DNA of 64,000 nucleotides, taken from NCBI RefSeq assembly GCF_040939455.1, contig NC_134117.1, positions 26,405,501 to 26,469,500 of the forward strand, given 5' to 3'. Shown here one piece after another: positions 36,616-48,175 of this stretch. The notes under the pieces are model-generated. The model was given only the letters and a program-made list of their open reading frames with translations. It was not told where the DNA came from and searched no databases. The position numbers were made by a program, and so were the translations under genes. The stretch comes from Microcebus murinus. Lineage: Eukaryota; Chordata; Mammalia; Primates; Cheirogaleidae. Each line of letters starts with the position of its first letter. The stretch's first letter is position 1.

Positions 36616-37364
36616 CCATGTTTCCCTGAAAATAAGACAGGGTCTTATATTTATTTTTCCTCAAGAAGACACCCTAGGGCCGGGCGCAGTGGCTCAAGTC
36701 TATAATCCTAGCACTCTGGGAAGCCAAGGTGGGCAGATCGCTCAAGGTCATGAGTTCGTAACCAGCCTGAGCGAGACCCCGTCTCTACTAAAAAAAATAG
36801 AAATAAATTAATTGGCCAACTAAAACTATATAGAAAAAATTAGCCGGGCATGGTGGCACATGCCTGTAGTCCCAGCTACGCGGGAGGCTGAGGCAGTAGG
36901 ATCACTTGAGCCCAGGAGTTTGAGGTTGCTGTGAGCTAGGCCGAGGCCACAGCACTCTAGCCCAGGCAACACAGTGAGACTCAGTCTCAAAAACAAACAA
37001 ACAAACAAAAACAAGAAGACACCCTAGGGCTTATTTTCAGGGGATGTGTTATTTTCCCCTCAAAGCCTAAGCTTGCAGCATGCACAGGATGGCTGGGACC
37101 TGACAGGGGGAGCCGACCTTATTGGTGGGGCTGCCCACACCTTTCCGGTCACCTCTGGGATAGTAGCTGTCATGATGAGGCAGATGAGAAGGGCTGCTCG
37201 TCTTCTTTACCGCTCCGCATGAAATGCATGGGTTGTGCAGATACACTGCGTAGCCACGCCCATCACTAGGTCTTATTTTCAGGGTAGGGCTTATATTGTG
37301 CAAATGCTTAGAAATCCTGCTAGGGCTTATTTTATGGGTAGGTCTTATTTTTGGGGAAATATGG
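36616..37364 (+). mobile_element. Tc1/mariner-type non-autonomous element
   Basis: Ends CCATGTTTCCCTGAAAATAAG and (reversed) CCATATTTCCCCAAAAATAAG form imperfect terminal inverted repeats. The dinucleotide TA flanks both sides (36614-36615 and 37365-37366). CTTATTTT motifs recur near the ends. Excluding the inserted Alu it is about 400 bases and encodes nothing recognisable. The family name is not recalled. Confidence 0.75.
36680..37012 (+). mobile_element. Lemur-type Alu inside the mariner-like element
   Basis: GGCCGGGCGCAGTGGCTC start, AATTAATTGGCCAACTAAA segment, A-rich tail with CAAA units. A 17-base target duplication AAGAAGACACCCTAGGG flanks it exactly (36663-36679 and 37013-37029). 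Confidence 0.96.
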
Positions 37365-37420
37365 TATGTAATAAAAACATTTGTACCCCCTTAAAATTTT
37401 GAAATTAAAAAATAATTACA

Positions 37421-37697
37421 GGCCAGGTATGGTGGTTCATGCCTGTAATCCTAGTACGCTGGGAGGTCAAGGTGGGAGGATTGCTTGAGCTCAGGAGTTC
37501 GAGACCAGCCGGAGCAAGAGTGAGACCCCGTTTCTACAAAATAATACAAAAATTAGCCAGGTGTGGTAGCATGCACCCATAGTCCCAGCTACTCAGGAGG
37601 CTGAGGCAGGAGGATCGCTTGAGCCCAGGAGTTTGAGGTTACAGTGAGCTCTGATGATGCCACTGCATTCTAGCTAGGGTAACAGAGTGATATCACA
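37421..37697 (+). mobile_element. Dimeric Alu
   Basis: GGCCAGGTATGGTGGTTCAT start, GAGCAAGAGTGAGACCCCGT middle, and a second arm with GATGATGCCACTGCATTC. Confidence 0.88.
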
Positions 37698-38059
37698 CAT
37701 CATGTAGTCTCTGGAAAACTCCATTGTACACTTGTGAAAGAATGAGAGTTTAAAAAGGCAAATAGCATCCCAGTGTTATTATGAAAACACTTTTGCTCTT
37801 ACAGATTCCCTAAAAGTGTCTCATCACCCCTAGGGATCTCTGGGCCACACTTTGAGAATCACTGCTTTAACTAATCACAATTCTTAATAGGTAAATGTAC
37901 CTGTTTCCACCTTTAATCTGGCTGTTTCATCACACAATTAATTCTTCTAGTTTGCTGGAGAGGTTAAGTTTTTTTTTCATTTTGTGAATATGAAATGTTT
38001 TCTGAGCATCTACCTCAGGAAGAAATTAACAAGATTATAATCTGTATTAGAAATTATAA

Positions 38060-38282
38060 TCTGACTAGCCTGAACAAAAGTGAGAACTTGTTCCCCCTAC
38101 AAAAAAAAAATAAAAATAAAAATCAGCCTAGCGTGGTGGCACGTGCTTGTAGTCCCAGCTGCTTAGGAAGCTGAGGCAGGAGGATCACTTGAGCCCAGGA
38201 TTTTAAGAGCATCGTGAGCTATGATCACGCCACTAAACTCCAGCCTGGGAGACAGAGTGAGACTCTGTCTCGAAAAGAAAGA
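38060..38282 (+). mobile_element. Alu, 5'-truncated
   Basis: Starts within the left arm (CTAGCCTGAACAAAAGTGAG) and has a full right arm ending GAGACTCTGTCTCGAAAAG. Confidence 0.85.
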
Positions 38283-38904
38283 ACAAAATAGAAATTATAA
38301 CCATGTTTTAGAACAAGTAGGATTTTCTTTCTTGTGTTTAAAACATTCTAAGTAATCAAAAAAGGAAATCATGGAGGATCTAAATATTCATCAAAACGAA
38401 TTGTATAAATTATAAAATATGTACCGACAGGGAACATATATGTATGATACATTATTGAAAGAAGCAAGTGTGCTGATCCATGTAAGGAGTCTGCAATTCA
38501 CTACTGTGTCCTAACAATAAACGAAAAGCTGGACAAATTTAAAAATCAACAACTCTTCTTAGATCTTTAGCAAGGACACAGGACAAATTGCTGCTCCCAA
38601 ACTGAGGAGACAGGGAAATACTGAGAATCACAACTTACTGGAGCAGAAACCTCAGCAGGAGCCAGTGCTGGGGCAGGAAAGTCTGAGCAGTAATTGATGA
38701 ATTGCTAGATATTCCGCGTAGATAAGTCTGAGAGATAAGAACTCCAGAGTGACTCAGTCACTTTTGTGAGTTTTACCTCCAGGTGCTCAAAGAAATTCTC
38801 ACAGTGAATATTAGAGAAAAATCTCCCCTTGCTTCTATGCTTCTAGCAGGGCCATGGGGAAAGTAACCATTTGAAATACACCAGAGCATTCTGTTCTTCT
38901 AAAC

Positions 38905-39215
38905 CAGCAGTCCCCTACCTTTTTGGCACCAGGGACCAGTTTCATGGAAGACAATTTTTCCACGGGTGGGGTTGGGTCTGGAGGCAGAGCGCAGGCGGGG
39001 ATGTGAGCCACGTAGAGCTGCTGTAAATGCAGGTGAAGCGTTGCTGGCTTGCCTGCTGCTCGCCTCCTGCCGTTCCTGATTTTCATGGAAGACAATTTTT
39101 CCACAGACAGCGGAGGGTGAAAGGAGGGCAGCAGAGCTCAGGCGGCGATGCCCTGCCAGTTCCTAACAGGTCGCAGACTGGTACCCGGCTGTGCCTGGGC
39201 TTTTGGGGACTGCAG
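38905..39215 (+). mobile_element. MER1-like hAT element with 8-bp target duplication
   Basis: Starts CAGCAGTCCCCTACC and ends TTGGGGACTGCAG. TTCTAAAC occurs on both sides (38897-38904, 39216-39223). The 21-base stretch around CATGGAAGACAATTTTTCCA occurs twice inside (about 38945 and 39085), so the interior is rearranged. Confidence 0.88.
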
Positions 39216-39547
39216 TTCTAAACAAAGTCTGCCCTCAGGAGAAACTATTTAAAGAGTATAACCTGTTGGGGTTTTATGAGAGCCTAATTGACAGCAGGAG
39301 AAAAGAAGTAACCAACCCCAGTGTCTCGCAGCCTTCCATGTGGGAAGGGAAATAACTAACCCCAGCCCACTCTAGCCATCCTGTCCCACCTAAGGGGGAT
39401 GGGAGGGATTTGCAATTCATTCTAGAGACAAAGGTTTACCAAAAGACTGAGAGGTAATCACAGGACTATAGAACAATTCCTCCCCTCCCCCCACCTTTTA
39501 CGCCACGTTAGTGAAGGCCTATTTGTAGCAGTTCCTTTTACTCAGCA

Positions 39548-40113
39548 CAGGGGTCCTCAAACTTTTTTTTTTTTTTTTTGAGACAGTGTCTCGGTTTGTT
39601 GTCCAGGCTAGAGTGAGTGCCGTGGCATCAGCCTAGCTCACAGCAACCTCAATCTCCTGGGCTCAAGCAATCCTTCTGCCTCAGCCTCCCGAGTAGCTGG
39701 GACTACAGGCATGCGCCACCATGCCCGGCTAATTTTTTCTATATATTAGTTGGCCAATTAATTTTCTTTCTATTTGTAGTAGAGATGGGGTCTCGCTCTT
39801 GCTGAGGCTGGTTTTGAACTCCTGACCTCGAGCAATCCGCCCACCTCGGCCTCCCAGAGTGCTAGGATTACAGGCGTGAGCCACCACGCCCGGCCTCCTC
39901 AAACTTTTTAAACACGGGGCCAGTTCACTGTCCCTCCGGCGTAAGAGAGTGTGGCGCACATTCCACACATGCGCACTGGCGCCCCAACCCCCCACCCCGG
40001 GACCAGTAGGCTGCTAAGCAGGACAGGCAGCAGTGGCAAAAACACCCAGTGGGTGGGATAAATGTCCTTGGCGGGCAGCATGTGGCCCTCGGGCCATAGT
40101 TTGAGGACACCTG
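39548..40113 (+). mobile_element. hAT element with perfect 8-bp target duplication
   Basis: Ends CAGGGGTCCTCAAAC and (reversed) CAGGTGTCCTCAAAC are terminal inverted repeats. ACTCAGCA flanks both sides exactly (39540-39547, 40114-40121). Apart from the Alu inside, it is about 230 bases, GC-rich, with GCATGTGGCCCTCGGGCCAT near the right end. No transposase is present. The family name is not certain. Confidence 0.88.
39563..39895 (-). mobile_element. Lemur-type Alu inside the hAT element
   Basis: Complete inverted Alu ending in CGCCCGGCC. TCCTCAAACTTTTT flanks it on both sides as target duplication, duplicating the hAT terminus. Confidence 0.96.
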
Positions 40114-40497
40114 ACTCAGCACATCATGTCCAGCTAGCAGGAAAACATTACAAGGCATACTAAAAGGCAAAAAAAAAAAAAAAAAAAAAAATGCTTCGAA
40201 GAGACAGAGCAAGCATCAGAACCAGACTCAGATATGGCCGGGATGTCGGAATTATCAGACCAGAAGTTTGAAACTACTGTGATCAATACGCCAAGGGCTC
40301 CAATGAATAAGGTAGACAGCTGTAAGAACAGACGGGGCAATGCAGAGAGATGGGTGTAACACACACATAATGGGAATAGCAGAAGGAGAATAAAGAGAGA
40401 AAGGAACAGAATAAATATTTGAAGAATATTTCCCCATATTAATGTCAGATACCAAACAGCAGATCCAGGAAGCTCAAAGAACACCCACCAAGCAGGC

Positions 40498-40828
40498 TGG
40501 GCGGGGTGGCTCACGCCTATAATCCTAGCACTCTGCAAGGCCGAGGTGGGCGGATTGCTCAAACTCAGGAGTTCGAAACCACCCTGAGCAAGAGTGAGAC
40601 CCCGTCTCTACTATAAATAGAAAGAAATTAATTGGCTAAGTAATATATATATAGAAAAAATTAGCCAGGCATGGTAGTGCATGCCTGTAGTCCCAGCTAC
40701 TCGGGAGGCTGAGGCAGGAGGATTGCTTGAGCCCAGGAGTTTGAGGTTGCTGTGAGTGAGGCTGACGCCATGGCACTCACTCTAGCCTGGGCAACAGAGT
40801 GAGACTCTGTCTCAAAAAAGAAAAAAAA
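40498..40828 (+). mobile_element. Lemur-type Alu inside the old L1
   Basis: GGCTGGGCGGGGTGGCTCAC start with AATTAATTGGCTAAG segment. ACCAAGCAGG and ACCAGGCAGG flank it as target duplication. Confidence 0.95.
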
Positions 40829-41100
40829 AAGACCAGGCAGGATAAATACCAAAAGAAAAAGCAACCCTACAACTAGGCACATCTATTTAAATTGCAGAAA
40901 ATCAAGATGAAGAAGAGTTTCTAAAAGCTGCCAGAGGAAAAAAAGAAACCCTTGCCTACAGAGGAGAAAAAATAAGAATTATATCCAACTTTTCCTCAAA
41001 AAGCATGCAAGCAAGAAGAGAATGGAGTAAAATATTTAAAATGTTGAGAGGAAAAACCCAAATATAGAATTCTGTACTCTGTGAAATTATCCTTCAAGAG

Positions 41101-41228
41101 TAAAGGAGGTACATGTCTGTAGTCCCAGCTACTCAGGAGGCTGTGGTGGGATGATCACTTGAACCCAGGAGTTTGAATCCTGCCTGGGTAGCACAGTGAG
41201 ACCCTGTTTCTAAGGAAAAAAAAAAAAG
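41101..41228 (+). mobile_element. Alu fragment
   Basis: TACATGTCTGTAGTCCCAGC to GTGAGACCCTGTTTC with an A-run, inserted in the L1. AGTAAAGGAG is repeated on both sides. Confidence 0.85.
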
Positions 41229-42439
41229 TAAAGGAGAAATAAAGACTTTCTCAAACAAAAATTGAGGGAATTTGTTGCCAGCAGACCTGCCTTGCAAGAA
41301 ATGTTAAAAGAAGTCCTTTAGAGACTGGATGTAGCTCAGAAACTTGTATCTACATAAAGAAAGGAAGAGCATTGGAGAAGGAATAAGTGAAAGTAAAATG
41401 AATTTTTAAAATTCTTAATTGACCTAAAAATAGCAGTTATTTCAAAATAATAGCAACAATGTATTCAATTGTATATGCTTATATATGAGTGAAATGAACG
41501 ACAGCAAAGGGATGGGAGGATTGGGATTATTTTGTTATTACAAGGTACTCTTAACTACCGGTAAACAGTATAGTAGTATTTGACTTGGATTAGTTGTAAA
41601 TGTATATTAAAAACTCTAGGGCAACCACTAAAAAAAGTTTTTAAAAAGAGCATAATTGATATGCTAAGAAAGAAGAGAGAATATAATCATATGAAACACT
41701 CAGTTAAAACCTTTGTGGTTTTAATTTTGTAGGTAGAAAAAGAGTGGAAGTGGAAGAAAAAATACGAAAGCAAAGAACAAGGGCAAGAAATAGAAAAAGT
41801 CACAGACATGGTAGATACTAATCCATAATCGTATTAAACATCAATGGTCTAAATACACCACACAATGGAATATTATTCAGTGCTGAAAAGAAATGAACTA
41901 CTGAGCCATGAAAATGTATGTAGAAAACTGAAATGCATATTACTAAGTGAAAGAAGTCAATCTGAAAAGGTTACGTGCTAGGTGATTCCAACTATATGAC
42001 ATTCTGAAAAAAGCAAAACTATGGAGACAGTAGAAAGATCAGTGGTTGCCAGGGGTTAGCAGGGAGGGTGGGATGAATAAGCAGAGCACAGAGGATGTTT
42101 AGGGCAGTGAAACTATTTGTTATGATACTAATACATGTGGATACATGCCATTATAAATTTGTCCAAACCCTTGGAATATAAAAAACCAAGAGTGAACCCT
42201 AATGTAAACTATCAGATGATAATGTTATGTCAGTGTAGGTACATCAATTGAAACAAAGGTTACCACTATGGCAGGATGTTAATAAACTGATATAGCAGGA
42301 TATTAATAAATTGATAATGAGGATGAATATACATGTATGGGGGGCAGGGAGTTATGGGAAATCTCTGTACCTTCTGTTCAGTTTTGCTGTGAACCTTAAA
42401 CTGTTCTAAAAAATAATGTCTATTTTTAAAAAGTGGCAA

Positions 42440-42620
42440 GACGGTATGTGTGATTCCATTTTGATAAATACATTTACACTTAGAGATCCAAACAATATAA
42501 ATGTTGATTCAAATGAACTGTTAATAGTGGTTACTCCTGGGGCATGGAAAAGCAGGAGCTTCTGAGGCTTTCACTTTTTACATTATACAGGGAACGAATA
42601 TAAAAATTCCTGAAGCCCAA
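42440..42620 (+). repeat. Old L1 3'-end-like fragment
   Basis: GTTAATAGTGGTTACTCCTG and TTTTTACATTATACAGGG are typical of ancient LINE 3' ends. Weak. Confidence 0.45.
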
Positions 42621-42987
42621 AATAGGTGCTAAAAGAACTTACAGAAGGCATTGCAGAACCATTATCTGTAATCTTCTTGAATCACTGAAAATAATAAAAG
42701 TTTCAAAAGACTGGGTGGGGTAAATGCCTTGATATTTTGAATAAGGACAGGAAGGCTGTTCAGTGAAACACTGCAAGACATAAATGAAGGAGTCGGCAAA
42801 CCTGAATTCTAGCCTTATCTCTGCTGGTATTACTTAAGATGATTTCTCCCTAATCTCCTCTTAATGGACTCTATATGTGTAAATGCTATAAATATTAATA
42901 ATTGACTACTTAGAGATAACTCAGTAGAAGGGAATGTTTCATCAGAATGACTTGCAAAAAACATGCTGAATCATATCTACTTAGCAA

Positions 42988-43378
42988 GCAAATATTTTTT
43001 TTTTTTTTTTGAAACAGAGTCTCCCTTTGTTGCCCAGGCTAGAGTGAGTGGCGTGGCGTCAGCCTAGCTCACAGCAACCTCAAATTCCTGGGCTCAAGAG
43101 ATCCTCCTGCCTCAGCCTCCCGAGTAGCTCAGACTACAGGCATGCGCCACCATGCCCAGCTAATTTTATATATATGTATATTTATATTTAATATATATTT
43201 AATTATATATTATTTTATTTTATTTTTTTAGTTGTCCAGCTAATTTCTTTCTATTTTTTTAGTAGAGACGGGGTCTTGCTCTTGCTCAGACTGGTCTCAA
43301 ATTCCTGAGCTCAAACGATCCACCGGCCTCAGCCTCCCTGAGTGCTAGGATTATAGGCGTGAGCCACCATGCCTGGCC
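42988..43378 (-). mobile_element. Lemur-type Alu with AT-rich expansion
   Basis: Inverted Alu. The segment after CCCAGCTAATTTTATATATA has expanded into TATA/TTTA repeats (43168-43230). AAGCAAATATT flanks both sides. Confidence 0.93.
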
Positions 43379-43823
43379 GCAAGCAAATATTAATTAGTAA
43401 GTGGTTGCACTTAAATGACTTTTGAACATTTACAAAAGTTCAATGTTTAAGATAACCCATAAAGTTGTATACTTTTGATTAATGATTAGAGATAAACAAT
43501 GAAGGTTTTCATTCTTGTGTAATATCTTAGAATAGATATCCAGATTTAAGTGGTAATAATAAAGACTGTTTTTCCCTGCATATTTTTTATTTGGGCCTAG
43601 TAATTCATGTTCCTATAGAAAAAATTAAAAACTACACATATGAACTAATAAAATACTCCCAAATTCTCCTATCAAAGATAACCTGAACATTTTTGTATTT
43701 CTAAAACAACAAAAAAAACTTTTTAGAATATTCAGGAACCAAAAAAGATGTACAGATAATTAAATTAAGACTAATTTTTAAAATATTTTCTTTTATTATA
43801 AAACTATCCTCCCTTTAATTATT

Positions 43824-44152
43824 ATTATTTTTTTTCTGAGACAGAGTCTCGCTTTGTTGCCCAGGCTAGAGTGAGTGCCGTGGCATCAGCCTACCTCACA
43901 GTAACCTCAAACTCCTGAGCTCACACGATCCTACTGCCTCAGCCTCCCGAGTAGCTGGGACTATAGGCATGCGCCACCATGCCCGGCTGATTTTTTCTAT
44001 ATATATTAGTTGGCCAATTAATTTCTTTCTATTTATAGTAGAAATGGGGTCTTGCTCTTGCTCAGGCTGGTTTTGAACTCCTGACCTTGAGCGATCCACC
44101 CTCCTCGGCCTCCCAGAGTGCTAGGATTACAGGCATGAGCCACCGCGGCCTC
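43824..44152 (-). mobile_element. Lemur-type Alu
   Basis: Inverted Alu with TATATATTAGTTGGCCAATT. The left-arm terminus is slightly truncated (CACCGCGGCC). Confidence 0.93.
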
Positions 44153-46319
44153 CAAGAGAATTTTATAAAACAAATATTATTATGAAAGCAGGCAAACAGA
44201 AAATATAACATAAATATGACATAAATAACATGAGGGGCAATATAAAGAGTAAATTATCACAGGGAAAAACATATAGCTTCACTAGCAATAAATACAAGTA
44301 AATTATAAAACATTTCTGGAAGGAAATAAGAAACTGTTAATACTGGTTGCTTTCAGGGGAACTAGAGGACTGAAGAAAACAAATTAAAGAAATACATATA
44401 AGATGTTGAATGCTGTAGAATATTATTAATAGTCCCCTGGAAGTATGACCAAAACAACCTGTTGACCAAAACAATCTGTTGATAAGACGAAGCTGAGTTT
44501 ATCATGGTACAAAGAGTACTACCTTGACATACGTTGACCATTTTACTATGAACTTGTTTAAATTCATAATACCAAAGTCAGTCTTGTAATTTGTGGTTGG
44601 ATTGTTATTATAGTTTTGTGTATTGAGACCATGAAAATGGCCAAATTAATGGTGCCAAGAAAATTTGCTGAACAACTATCTTTAAACTTACTGCCAAGAC
44701 TGTAAAATATGTATTTCTCTGTGTGTTTACATAGGTTCAGACATATATGTATAAATTTGGGGAGACTGCTTTTTTTCAGCACTCAGCTTTTTTAGCTAGC
44801 TTTTAAATTTGTTTAGCTGTTTTACTTGTTTGGGCACATATTTGAGAGGGATTATCAGTGGTAATTTGCAAAAGGAGTTTGCAATAAAAGAGGCTCATCT
44901 TTTATTTAAGGATATCTTAAAATCTATAATTTCAATCTCCAGTTCTTTTACTCTAGAGATGGCATCTATAGAGCATCAAGTACAGTGCTGGGCATAAGGA
45001 TATGGGCTAAATTAAAAAAATGTGCTATTCTCATAATCACGACTTTTGACATGAGATTCAACTACATTGTATCATTTATCTAAGAGAAGGAGATTCTGTT
45101 CCTTTTTGACCTATAAAGAAAAGAAGGACCATCACTTCAGTACTGATCTTGTGAGTGGACTCTTGTGAATGAGTTGCAAGATCCCCAAATAGGATGACTT
45201 ATTTATAGGGGCCCTATCTTCACAGAAACTATAATTGACTTCTGAACAATTTCAAGATATAAAGGGCATTCAGTCGATTGAACTCTGAGTGGCTTAAGTA
45301 AGCTGGAAGGTGGTTTACAAGCCATTGACTCAGTCAAACCAAGTGACTTAACTAGTAAGATATTTTTTCTAAAGAGGCTATCTCTTGCAACTGTCATACT
45401 GTACAGAGCTTTGGAAGGTTCTTAACCCTACTAACAAAGATTGCTATGAAACCTTCATAGCAACTGCTAGAAGGAAAATGAACTCATTCTCCAATTATGT
45501 TAGGATTCTTATAAAGGGTATACCCAACCTAAAATGGCTTGAATGAATATTTTATTGGTTCAAATAACCAAAACCCAAAGACAGTGCAGTTCTCAGGATC
45601 GATTTATTCCAGTGGCTTTGCTCCAACTCCCTTTCATTCTCTGTTTTGTTCTCTTTTGGCATCAGCTTAATTGTCAAATAGCTGGGTGAGATGACTGAAA
45701 CTGTTGAAGAAATCACATCCACGCACCATAACACATGGTAAAAGAGGGAAAGAGTCATTTTCAGAAGGTCTCCAGAAGTAGAAGTCGTCAGCAAACTTTA
45801 TGACATATCTGGTCGTCTCCACGATGCAAATTCCTGAATCAATTCCTTATGAGGATAAGGTTACTCTTAGATTTAATCAGGCCCATCCCTGAAGCTATGG
45901 GTGAGGTCAGCCTTCCCTAAAGCACATGGGTTACATGGAAGAGTGATTTCTACAATGAAATGAGGGCTGGGGAAAAAAAAAACAAAAAACAGAGAGATAA
46001 AGTTTGGATAGGAAACCAATGATGTCCACTAGGAATAAACCCTTAATTTTGTTCTAGTACAGACTCAGGATAATATGGAAAGCAATTTCTACTATTTACT
46101 GTCCTACTGTAAAAAGGAGTTGAAGTGGCTTACAAAAATATATACAATATCACAAGATAAAATATGAGTGAAGAAAAAAAAAGAATAGAAAAAGGAAGAT
46201 ACAATAAGGGACAAGCCCATTATATAATTCATTCATTATGATCCTGTCCACTTGCCAAACATGGGCTGAAAATATGACTCTGAGCTTCCTTCCTATCATT
46301 GAAAAGAGGCAAATGATCA
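44153..46319. other. Intergenic, mostly unassigned
   Basis: 44200-44400 looks like old LINE 3' sequence. The remainder shows no recognisable gene or repeat. 46831-47379 is also blank. Confidence 0.5.
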
Positions 46320-46830
46320 GTAATTATACCAGCCAAGCCTCTTTTGGTTGCAGGAGACAGAGATCCCATTCAAACTGGCACAAACAAAAAAACCTAACAA
46401 AAAAACTAATGGCTCATTTAATAGAAAAATTCATGAATGGATCTAGCTTTAGGCACAGATGGGTCCAGAGACTCAAATGTCCTCAGGACATTTGCCTCTG
46501 TTGATTTCATTCTCTTCCTACTTGGTGGTAAAGATGGCCACAAAAGCTCTAGCCTTATGTGGTCCTATGACCAGTAATCTTAGTGAAAACAGCGTATCCT
46601 TCCTGACAGCTCCAGAAAAACATCCTTGTTAGGACTTTGATGGTCCTGTTTGTGTTGTGTTCTCATCCCTGGAACAACGAATGTGGACAAAGGAATGACG
46701 CATTCTGATGGACTAGCCTGGGTCATGTGTCCTCTCACTTGGGCAGAGGCAGAGAAACTATATGATTGATAATCTCACCAGGAAAGCACCATTATTCAGA
46801 AGCAGCTTCAGAAAGGAAAAGAGCTAGGCA
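46320..46830 (+). repeat. Ancient interspersed repeat, family uncertain
   Basis: GCAGGAGACAGAGATCCCATTCAAACTGGC, TGGTGGTAAAGATGGCCACA and CTAGCCTGGGTCATGTGTCC match a common mammalian repeat I recognise but cannot name securely. Confidence 0.5.
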
Positions 46831-47379
46831 GGAAAAAAATATGTCTTTATTATGACATAATTCCATATACACAAAATATAAACAAATCTTGTTCAGAAGC
46901 CCACCTATTCTTCAGACTAACATTTTAGAAAAAAAGTATCTCCTCTAGGGCCCCAATAACATACCAGCTGTTTTCTAATACACTTTCAATTTAGACCAGT
47001 GGCATAATGCCAATGTGGTTTGATTTTTTAAAAAATTCTGAGGACCAGAGCAATGCAATCCAAATAAGCACGCATTTGTGATTTTATCCAAGGATAAAAT
47101 TTAGTATCTACACACCACACATTTTGTTTCAGATGCTTTGATCTGAAACAAGGTGGTCCAACTCCTTGATCTATCCTTCAGCAGTATACTCTTCCACTGC
47201 TAGGAATGTTAAGTTTGATTACTGAGTAAAGGTGGCAACAACCAGATAGTTGACTGTAAAGTTTCTACTTTTTGACTAGTGAATAATCTATAGGGTGATA
47301 TCTTGACACTATGTGGATATTCAGCTCCCATTCTACCTTTTACCCAATGGCTTTAGCATTGATGATCACTCATGTGGGT

Positions 47380-47590
47380 GACCTGAGACCAAGGTGGATA
47401 ATGATGAGCTGAAAGCTGTAGTGGAAGTGAATCCATCTCAACCTACATGTGAATTAGCAGCAAGGTTTAACATTACTATTCCAACAATATTGGACCATTT
47501 GAAACAAATCAGCAAGGTAAAGAATTTGTTAGTTATCCACAGGTTCACAAAAATTGCTCTTAAAAAATTTGAAAGATAATCACAAGCCAA
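47380..47590 (+). pseudogene. Mariner-family transposase fragment
   Basis: A 61-codon stretch (47394-47579) reads DNDELKAVVEVNPSQPTCEL then AARFNITIPTILDHLKQISK VK. This matches the second helix-turn-helix of mariner transposases (DELKA-VE-PSQ-T-ELA and HLKQIGKVKK). The catalytic DDD domain is absent and the frame degrades afterwards. A relic, not an active gene. Confidence 0.65.
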
Positions 47591-47714
47591 AGAATGAGGA
47601 TATACCTTCACAAAACAAAAAACAAGAAGTGTCAAAGTGAATGTCAGAGATACCAACTGTCAAACTTAGTACTTAAGGAAATCAGACATTCCATACTTAA
47701 TAACTTAATAATAC

Positions 47715-47945
47715 TTTATCCCTAAGATCAGGAACAAGAACAAGATGTTCACTCTCAGTACTCAACATTGTACTGGAGGTACTAGCCAGGGCAATTAGGC
47801 AAGAAAAGTGTTAATAAAAGTCATCCAGATTGAAATTAAAATGCTATTTGCAGACCTAATCTTGTATACAGAAAATCCTAAGAAATACATACCTCATTAA
47901 GACTAATATATAAGTTCAGCAAGGTTGCAGGATATAAGATTGTGA
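47715..47945 (+). repeat. L1 ORF2 fragment
   Basis: AGATGTTCACTCTCAGTACT CAACATTGTACTGGAGGTAC and GCAAGGTTGCAGGATATAAG are the L1 reverse transcriptase region. Confidence 0.75.
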
Positions 47946-48175
47946 TATTATATATACAGGTTAAATATGTTTTTGTCCACCATTCCTGGCTTATAACTCC
48001 CATAGCCCTTGTTACAGTATTTTGTCATAATGTTGGGATGCATTAGGCCTTAAAAACAGGCCTCAGAAAATTCTCTCCTTGACTTTCTCCTGCCCTTCTT
48101 TCACCTGCCCCTTTCACTCTCCAAGGCAGTGGCCTGCCTTGCGGGTTTTTTAAGGTTATTATTGCTTAACAGTCT

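Larger units (their letters stand above)
36396..37418 (+). mobile_element. L1 3' end split by a mariner-like element
   Basis: 36396-36615 carries GGAATGGAAAAACAAACACC and the ATACAATGTATCTA segment. 37365-37418 continues TATGTAATAAAAACATTTGT ACCCCC and an A-rich end. Removing 36616-37364 restores a continuous L1 3' UTR. Confidence 0.8.
38470..42435 (+). mobile_element. Old L1 with nested insertions and ORF2 deletion
   Basis: 5' UTR (38470-39547, with CTGTTGGGGTTTTATGAGAG and AAGTAACCAACCCCAGTGTC), ORF1-side sequence (40122-41330, AACCAGACTCAGATATGGCC), the start of ORF2 (ATCAATGGTCTAAATACACC at about 41840), then a direct jump to an L1 3' end (41866-42435). Interruptions: hAT 38905-39215, hAT 39548-40113, Alu 40498-40828, Alu fragment 41101-41228. 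Most of ORF2 is missing. Confidence 0.8.

Noticed and set aside
38835..39104. 89-codon minus-strand frame
   Set aside because: Lies within the MER1-like hAT and its L1 flank; it repeats EKLSSMK because of the internal duplication, not because of a protein repeat.
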